54,652 nt of DNA from Chitinophagales bacterium (lineage in GTDB: Bacteria; Bacteroidota; Bacteroidia; Chitinophagales; Saprospiraceae): contig JAKSDI010000154.1 in assembly GCA_022360175.1 (NCBI GenBank), positions 1 through 54,652 on the forward strand. The letters run 5' to 3'. Positions 49,658-54,652 of the stretch are shown piece by piece. The notes under the pieces are model-generated. The model ran no database searches. It worked only from the letters and a program-made list of their open reading frames with translations, and was not told where the DNA came from. Every line of letters begins with the position of its first letter. The stretch's first letter is position 1. The translations under genes were made by a program, and so were the position numbers.

Positions 49658-50638
49658 TCAATATTCTAGTTCATTCAACTTAGCAAGCTTTTTATCCCAA
49701 AACAGGATACTTCCTTTTTCGTCAGTAGCTACCAATTTATTAGAATCTTTATTCCAGTCTATGCCCCAAAGGAGATTTTCAGTTGTTCTTTCAGCTATCA
49801 AGTCTCCATTTTTATTCCAAAGTCTAATTTTTTCGCTGGCAGTTGCCAAGAGCTCTCCATCTTCAGACCACTTCATATTCCTAAACTCTGCTTTACTTTC
49901 TTCTATCGATTTTATTTTCTTCCCATCATATGTCCAATATTGCAATAAAGGCGGATAGTGATATATGAAGTCTCCATAATCGCCCGATACAAAGAAGGTT
50001 CCATCTGGATGCCAGGCTACACAAAGCATTAAAACATCTTTACTCCTATCTTCAATGTTTTTCAGGCTATCTTCCTCGTAATTATATAATGCGATTTTTT
50101 CTCCAACAGCCACAATAAGATTCTCAGTAGGATGCCAGTCCAAACCGATAATTCCTTTCTGATGGGTGTTTATTTTTTTCAAAAAACCTCCCTCTTCATC
50201 AAATATTGTTAAAAATCCATCATAATCACCAACCGCCAGCAAATCCCCAGAATGATTCCAGCCTATCGCCCTCGCTCCATCTATACTTATACTGTCAAGT
50301 TCAATGCTTTGGTTATCATCAAAATTTAAAATTGTCGATTTTGATCCCCTATCTTGTGCTGAAATGGCCAACTTTTTTTTGGTAGGATGCCATTTGGTTT
50401 TTGTGATAGTCCCTTTGTAAGGGTAATTTTTTAATAGCTGAAAATCATTCGCAGAAAACAGCTTCAAAGTATCTGAAGTTCCTCCTACAACAAACTGCTC
50501 TCCATCAGAATGCCAACCTACAGACCAAAACCACTGCTGATCATTTTTTTCCAGATGCTTGCTTTTTCCTCTCTGACTTCCTTTACATCCCCAAATTGTA
50601 ATTATCAATAAAAGTATAGAAAAAAGTCTCATGCTCAT
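49658..50638 (-). CDS. WD40-repeat lipoprotein
   Basis: The 326-residue protein has a lipobox (Cys18 in IITIWGC) and about seven WD40-type blades, such as FWSVGWHSDGEQFVVGGTSD, IIGLDWHPTENLIVAVGE and FRNMKWSEDGELLATASEK. It is a beta-propeller anchored at the membrane and probably a scaffold for protein binding. No catalytic domain is present. A 33-nt palindrome lies about 210 nt upstream of its start. Confidence 0.88.
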   Translation of the reverse strand: MSMRLFSILLLIITIWGCKGSQRGKSKHLEKNDQQWFWSVGWHSDGEQFVVGGTSDTLKLFSANDFQLLKNYPYKGTITKTKWHPTKKKLAISAQDRGSKSTILNFDDNQSIELDSISIDGARAIGWNHSGDLLAVGDYDGFLTIFDEEGGFLKKINTHQKGIIGLDWHPTENLIVAVGEKIALYNYEEDSLKNIEDRSKDVLMLCVAWHPDGTFFVSGDYGDFIYHYPPLLQYWTYDGKKIKSIEESKAEFRNMKWSEDGELLATASEKIRLWNKNGDLIAERTTENLLWGIDWNKDSNKLVATDEKGSILFWDKKLAKLNELEY

Positions 50639-50845
50639 TTTGTTTTTGATTGCTTTTATAGACTAACCTTTCCAGGTTATACAAACATTTATTTCAACAA
50701 CATACACAAGCTTTTTTCATCCATTACAAAACCTTTGTAAATGATTGTAAATACTCTTATAAAAAATGGTAAAACAGGCATTTCTAAAGACTTTAAGCCA
50801 TGCAATACCTCAAGAGAAATCACGCCTCAATTACAGTAGTTTTGC

Positions 50846-50878
50846 ACGTATATTAAACTTTCAAAGTTTGGTATACGT
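50846..50878. promoter_or_regulatory. 33-nt palindrome upstream of the WD40 gene
   Basis: ACGTATA (50846-50852), AAACTTT (50855-50861), a central C (50862), AAAGTTT (50863-50869) and TATACGT (50872-50878) form an odd-centred inverted repeat with one two-base mismatch. It sits in the 284-nt gap between the flavodoxin-like gene and the WD40 gene and could be an operator or a transcript hairpin. I see no other feature in this gap. Confidence 0.45.
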
Positions 50879-50922
50879 ATTAGTAAGTCGTCCTGTATTA
50901 TTCATAAACTCCCATCTGCGAT

Positions 50923-51501
50923 TTACTTCAATGTTTCACCCAATACAGTTACTTTTTCCAGCCACTTTTCCCTCCAGCCCGGGCTTGAGTTTTTCACTGG
51001 CGCAATGTAGGTAAGCTTAACAGGCTTGATTCCGCAAAATTCTAAAGTTCCCTTTTTGAACTGATTAATAGCAGGACTTTTCATGAATAGATAATCATAC
51101 CATCTAGGGGCATCAGCGGTTATGATGACTCTAGCCGTTTTTCCTTTTAATAATTTTTTAGGTAGTGGTTTTCCCTCAATAGGTTCGAAGGTGATACCTG
51201 GCAAAAATGTGCGATCTATGAAACCTTTCATTATTGCCGGATAGCCATACCACCACATTGGGAATACCCAAACGAGATGATTGGCATTCTTTATTTTCTC
51301 TATCGCGCCTATTAAATCAGATTCCAATTCCGTTCTTTGCCTATAGCCAAATTGAAGATTAGGGTTGAAATTTAAATCTGAAATATTGATCTGACTGATT
51401 GCCGCATTTGCTTTTTGTGCTCCTGTTTTATATGCCTCCGACAGTGCATAATTATAACTCTGCTTATCTGGATGCCCATTAATAATTAAAACGTGTTTCA
51501 T
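50923..51501 (-). CDS. NAD(P)H:quinone oxidoreductase-like flavoprotein
   Basis: ATG 51501 (MKHVLIINGHPDKQSYN) is preferred over the frame start at 51516. The 192-residue protein has the flavodoxin-like fold of the MdaB/KefF/YwrO family: the phosphate-binding GHPDKQSYN, VWVFPMWWYGYPAIMKGFIDR, and the C-terminal CGIKPVKL. It reduces quinones with NAD(P)H, usually as a detoxifying two-electron reduction. It lies downstream of a Crp/Fnr gene in the same direction with an inverted repeat between them, so that regulator may control it. Confidence 0.9.
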   Translation of the reverse strand: MKHVLIINGHPDKQSYNYALSEAYKTGAQKANAAISQINISDLNFNPNLQFGYRQRTELESDLIGAIEKIKNANHLVWVFPMWWYGYPAIMKGFIDRTFLPGITFEPIEGKPLPKKLLKGKTARVIITADAPRWYDYLFMKSPAINQFKKGTLEFCGIKPVKLTYIAPVKNSSPGWREKWLEKVTVLGETLK

Positions 51502-51546
51502 GTCTTTCTTTTTCACAAAAGAAAGCGTTCGGAAGGTTTAGAGAAA

Positions 51547-51558
51547 GGACATTTGTCC
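51547..51558. promoter_or_regulatory. Candidate Crp/Fnr-type operator
   Basis: GGACA-TT-TGTCC is a perfect 5-bp inverted repeat with a 2-nt centre, in the 74-nt gap between the Crp/Fnr gene and the quinone-reductase gene. It may be the site used by the neighbouring Crp/Fnr regulator. Confidence 0.5.
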
Positions 51559-51575
51559 AATTAATATAGCTTACC

Positions 51576-52151
51576 TCAAGTATAAATAGACTTCCTTATC
51601 CTGCTGAGGTGTCGTTGGGTAATTCCCAAATAGGTAGAGAGATAATTCAAAGGGATTAATTGCAAAAACTCAGGCCGATTTTTTAACAAGTCTTCATACC
51701 GCTTTTCCGCAGATTCTTTTTGAAGTAAAAAAATCCTTTTTTCCATTTTGACATATTCCTGCTCTGCAAGAAGTTTGAAGAGTTTCAACCAATTAACACT
51801 TGATTGTTCTAATTTCAAAACTTCGTCTCTGGAAACAGCATACATTTCAACATCCATCAGCGCCTGGATATTCTCAGAGGTTTTAGTTTGAGTCAGGAAG
51901 GAAGAATAAGCAGTAATAAATGAATTGGAGAAGGTAAAACAATAAGTGACTTCTTCTCCACTGGAATTATAATAATAAGACCTAAAAAAGCCAGTTGCTA
52001 CAAATGCAACTTCTTTAGATATTTGACCTTCTTTGATGAAGTAATCCCCTTTCTTTATTCTCTTAACAGATACCAGGCGTTCGAATGAATCAATTTCGTC
52101 TTCAGTTAATAGGTTGAATGACTTTAAGTAATCTCTCATTTTCGCCTGCAT
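51576..52151 (-). CDS. Crp/Fnr-family regulator
   Basis: The 191-residue protein has a cyclic-nucleotide-binding-like beta-roll (KKGDYFIKEGQISKEVAFVATGFFR) and a C-terminal helix-turn-helix (LNYLSTYLGITQRHLSRIRKS). It resembles the Bacteroidota Crp/Fnr proteins that stand next to one or a few detoxification genes. It follows the GNAT gene with a 3-nt gap and precedes the quinone reductase gene, with an inverted repeat between them. An effector other than cAMP is likely, since the cAMP-binding residues are not obvious. Confidence 0.9.
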   Translation of the reverse strand: MQAKMRDYLKSFNLLTEDEIDSFERLVSVKRIKKGDYFIKEGQISKEVAFVATGFFRSYYYNSSGEEVTYCFTFSNSFITAYSSFLTQTKTSENIQALMDVEMYAVSRDEVLKLEQSSVNWLKLFKLLAEQEYVKMEKRIFLLQKESAEKRYEDLLKNRPEFLQLIPLNYLSTYLGITQRHLSRIRKSIYT

Positions 52152-52154
52152 CTC

Positions 52155-52628
52155 CTACTTCCCTAATTTATAAATAAACTCTTCTATTTCTTTTCCTCTT
52201 GCATTGGCAAAGCCTTTATCTTTCCCAATCTTTTCAAAGCCTGTTTTTTCTAAGACTCTCTGTGAGCCAAAATTGTCATATGCCACACGTCCATAGATGG
52301 GGCGGGTCTTTTCTATATCAAGAAAGTCCTCAACCGCTTTTGTTGTCAGTCCTTTCCCCCAATATTCTTTACCAATTGCATAGGTTATCTCTGCCTCTCC
52401 TTCCATTACAAACTTTACAACACAGCCTACTACTTCATTTTCAACTAGTATCGTCTGCATGTTAATAGTCTCTTCTTTCAACAGCCTTTTCCATTTATTC
52501 AGATAAGCTTCCTTATCATTTGGGTCTTTTGCAGTAAAAGCAGCCAAATAATTGGCCTCTTCATCAGACTGATTAACGAAAAACACTTCTAAATCTGATT
52601 CAATTGATGGTCTTAAGGATATATCCAT
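52155..52628 (-). CDS. GNAT-family N-acetyltransferase
   Basis: The 157-residue protein begins MDISLRPSIESDLEVFFVNQSDEEANYL and has the acetyl-CoA loop YWGKGLTTKAVEDFL and the C-terminal RVLEKTGFEKIG of GNAT proteins. It is the first gene of a unit with the Crp/Fnr regulator (3-nt gap) and quinone reductase. The substrate is unknown. The long upstream region (120 nt to the PEP-mutase-like gene) is AT-rich without visible features. Confidence 0.9.
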   Translation of the reverse strand: MDISLRPSIESDLEVFFVNQSDEEANYLAAFTAKDPNDKEAYLNKWKRLLKEETINMQTILVENEVVGCVVKFVMEGEAEITYAIGKEYWGKGLTTKAVEDFLDIEKTRPIYGRVAYDNFGSQRVLEKTGFEKIGKDKGFANARGKEIEEFIYKLGK

Positions 52629-52748
52629 TTCTTACTTTTTATTTTAATGATTGACAGTTGTTTTTTAAGAAAGATATCCCTAATTGCTGCTTAAATATAT
52701 CTTATTTTTTTTATACTGAGAAATGTATTTTTAATTATAAAAATAGCC

Positions 52749-53510
52749 CTATCGAGCAAATAGGTTTTGAAAGGAGTCATTAATTAAAATCCCCTCCAAT
52801 TCGCTCTTAAGTACCTTATTGATTTTGTTGTAAACAAAGTTCCCCATTGAAATTCTTTTAACTCCAAGGCCTTTCAGAGTACTAAATGCAGGTAGATTAG
52901 GCATACACATTACATTCAAAGGCAGGTCAACCTCCTGAGCAACTACCTTTATGTCTTCTCTTTTCTCAATACACGGAACAAAAAGTCCTTGTGCACCTGC
53001 ATTATAATATTCCTTTGCTCTTTGTATTGTTTGTTGAAGTGGATTAGGGAGCCCCAGCAGGAACGTATCCGTTCTCACATTTACAAATAGGTCAATATTC
53101 TGGTGAAGCAACTGAGAGCAAATCGCTGTCAGGGTTTTAGAAAATAGGTTTGTATCTACAATTGTTCTTTTTTCCTCTACCAGACTATCTTCTATGTTAA
53201 TTCCAACAACTCCCAATTGTGCCAGGCGTTTGATGTTATCAACAATTTCAGCAGTCTTCCGACTGTAACCAGCTTCCAGGTCTACTGTTAATGGAATGGT
53301 AGAAGATTTGATTATTCTTTCTACGATATATTCTAACTCACTAAAGGAGATTTCTTCCCCATCCTTATATCCTAACATCGTAGCAATTGCACCGCTTGAT
53401 GTTCCAATTGCCCTGAAGCCTAAGTTTTGTGCAACTCTTGCGCTTTCGACATCCCATACATTACAAACCAGAATGGGCGTTTCTTTTTTATGCAATTCTT
53501 TGAAATCCAT
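52749..53510 (-). CDS. Isocitrate lyase/PEP mutase superfamily enzyme
   Basis: ATG 53510 (MDFKELHKKETPILVCNVWD) is preferred over the frame start at 53537. The 253-residue protein has the superfamily features: VWDVESARVAQNLGFRAIGTSS, the metal-binding VDLEAGYS, GINIEDS, and VRTDTFLLG. The KKCGH loop of true isocitrate lyase is absent, so it belongs with the PEP mutase/methylisocitrate lyase-like proteins, some of which act as oxaloacetate or 2-hydroxy acid lyases. Substrate unknown. Confidence 0.9.
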   Translation of the reverse strand: MDFKELHKKETPILVCNVWDVESARVAQNLGFRAIGTSSGAIATMLGYKDGEEISFSELEYIVERIIKSSTIPLTVDLEAGYSRKTAEIVDNIKRLAQLGVVGINIEDSLVEEKRTIVDTNLFSKTLTAICSQLLHQNIDLFVNVRTDTFLLGLPNPLQQTIQRAKEYYNAGAQGLFVPCIEKREDIKVVAQEVDLPLNVMCMPNLPAFSTLKGLGVKRISMGNFVYNKINKVLKSELEGILINDSFQNLFAR

Positions 53511-53649
53511 GATTGTGATTTTTCCACAAATTTCCATTCATGAATTTCATCTGGCAACCGATTTTTGGACAAGTATTTTTTTCTTTATGGTTTAAGTAAA
53601 AGATAGCTCAGCCCGTTTTGCAAGTGACCTCTTCCTTATAAAATCGCTT

Positions 53650-54489
53650 TTATTCCTCAGATAGATAATGCTCCTTTATAAAAGAGACATCCACCTCTTT
53701 ATCCCATTCTTCCGGCCGTTCAAAATCCTGACCTGATTGAAGTACTAAGGCATTGGGGTAATTATCTTTGATATATTTCCACTGTACATCCTCCCACTTA
53801 CTCTTGTCCAGTTCTAAAAGTTTAACCTCTTTTAATGGCCCTGATACTGCTTTTCCTATAAGTGGCCACCATAGGCTTTCCGTTTCTCTATCCCAGAGCA
53901 CAAATCCATCTAGGCCATCCCAAATTTCTGGGTCAAAATAGGTGTATCCGCTCAAGGCAAAAGTTAATTCATTGCCGCCATAGTTTCGTTTGTATATAGC
54001 CCCCAGGTCTGCCAAAATGCAATAGGCCGCCATAACTGGTTCTCCGTCCAACACATCATTTACAACTTCATGACGTGTTAAATCTTCTACGGAATATGCC
54101 TTTATATCACTTCCTGCATGAGCCAATAAAAATCTGGTACTATCTGCCCAAATGGAATCAGCAGCTTCTACTGATATAAATTCAGGTTCTAGCAGGGCAG
54201 GAAATCTCTCCCGGCCTATTCCATAATGAAACTGTTCATCCTTAAGGGTAATCCCTGTAATATCAAAATGTTGGCTTTCACGCTCTCCTCCATACAACAT
54301 CTTCTTTCCGTCCAGTTCAAAGAATTTGCCATTTTCAAAAGCGCTTGGCCTTTTCTTTACAACTTCTTCACTTGAAGTGTCCGTATCTGTTTTAGCTTGA
54401 TCGTCTTTACCTTCCTGTGCACAGCTGATTAGTGAGCAACATGCTATCAACAATAGTAGTATGGGTTTCTTCATTTTTGAACTTTTCAT
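53650..54489 (-). CDS. DUF3179-type lipoprotein
   Basis: The 279-residue protein has a lipobox (Cys23 in SLISC; a start at codon 6 is also possible) and an acidic, hydrophilic linker. From about residue 60 on it resembles DUF3179: GEPVMAAYCILADLGAIYKR corresponds to the family's CP-rich first block with the CPLC-like Cys, and GFVLWDRETESLWWPLIGKAVSGPL matches the W-x-x-x-x-G-x-A-x-x-GP block. Family members are secreted or membrane-anchored and their function is unknown. It is the last gene in the window and stands alone. Confidence 0.8.
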   Translation of the reverse strand: MKSSKMKKPILLLLIACCSLISCAQEGKDDQAKTDTDTSSEEVVKKRPSAFENGKFFELDGKKMLYGGERESQHFDITGITLKDEQFHYGIGRERFPALLEPEFISVEAADSIWADSTRFLLAHAGSDIKAYSVEDLTRHEVVNDVLDGEPVMAAYCILADLGAIYKRNYGGNELTFALSGYTYFDPEIWDGLDGFVLWDRETESLWWPLIGKAVSGPLKEVKLLELDKSKWEDVQWKYIKDNYPNALVLQSGQDFERPEEWDKEVDVSFIKEHYLSEE

Positions 54490-54588
54490 ATTTATGAGTA
54501 GCCTAAGAGCCTGTTTGGGAATTTGTTCTTTGAGACGATTTTGTCATTAATTGGATTAGATAAGGCCTGAAAGAGCGAACTCGTAGAG

Positions 54589-54609
54589 CAAAAGTCTTGA
54601 AGACTTTTG
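54589..54609. repeat. Perfect 21-nt palindrome near right edge
   Basis: CAAAAGTCTT and AAGACTTTTG are 10-bp arms around a single central G. The flanks (GAACTCG to the left and CGAGTGAAC to the right) add partial inverted symmetry, so the unit from about 54575 to 54630 may be the end of a repeat or mobile element that continues beyond the window. No gene is seen from 54490 to the edge. Confidence 0.55.
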
Positions 54610-54652
54610 AGCGAGTGAACCGCATAGCGGATGGGCTGCATATATTTTAGCC

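Noticed and set aside
50766-51014. 82-residue plus-strand frame after the WD40 gene
   Set aside because: It overlaps the 3' end of the flavoprotein gene on the opposite strand and the palindrome; no domain is visible.

Overview
The window is chromosomal DNA of a Bacteroidota member, most likely of the order Cytophagales. The evidence is the gene content (LytS/LytTR pair, DUF5916 outer-membrane protein, many SPII lipoproteins, DUF4419, PaiB, VapBC of Bacteroidetes type), the AT-rich base composition, the lack of Shine-Dalgarno sites, and promoter-like sequences of the Bacteroidota type (TTTG, about 19 nt, TAnnTTTG). No rRNA, complete insertion sequence, integrase or CRISPR array was seen. One tRNA gene (tRNA-Phe) is present.

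Layout. 1-922: start of an AraC-type regulator running off the left edge, and a PagL-like lipid A deacylase. 1019-2467: DEAD-box RNA helicase. 2598-5162: an odd cluster made of a minimal phage-tail-collar protein, a transglutaminase-like protein and an unknown protein. 5344-7368: a sulfatase without signal peptide. 7430-7781: tRNA-Phe with its own promoter, two terminators and a 17-nt copy of its 3' end. 8085-11222: an MtfA-like protein with a damaged zinc motif and a stand-alone EF-G paralogue. 11223-15481: a papain-like lipoprotein, a pentapeptide-repeat lipoprotein and SmpB, with tandem heptamer and octamer repeats between them. 15482-18108: YbjQ-like protein and dipeptidyl peptidase IV. 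18247-22875: an acyl-CoA-type regulator (ScfR/RamB) divergent from a three-gene operon of acyltransferase, GPH transporter and DUF481 protein, which I read as a candidate lipid or lysolipid uptake and re-acylation unit. 22993-23664: VapBC with a frameshifted toxin. 23789-29404: DUF5916 protein, LytS/LytR two-component pair and an S41 peptidase.

29460-54489: about 25 kb in which all but two genes lie on the minus strand. It holds phosphatidylserine decarboxylase with a methyltransferase, a MarR-controlled cysteine-synthase-like gene, an SRPBCC/ECF-sigma/Crp operon, five GNAT acetyltransferases (one fused to an NTF2-like domain), two tandem DinB proteins, two Crp/Fnr regulators, and assorted lipoproteins, hydrolases and unknown secreted proteins. 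Most are short one- to three-gene units for detoxification, modification or sensing, which looks like accessory content. 

The best candidates for something undescribed are the collar/transglutaminase-like cluster, the ScfR-acyltransferase-GPH-DUF481 unit, the EF-G paralogue with a rebuilt domain IV tip, and the repeat families (heptamers, octamers, GACTTC hairpins, a GC-rich palindromic element). All functional calls come from reading motifs by eye; no database search was run.
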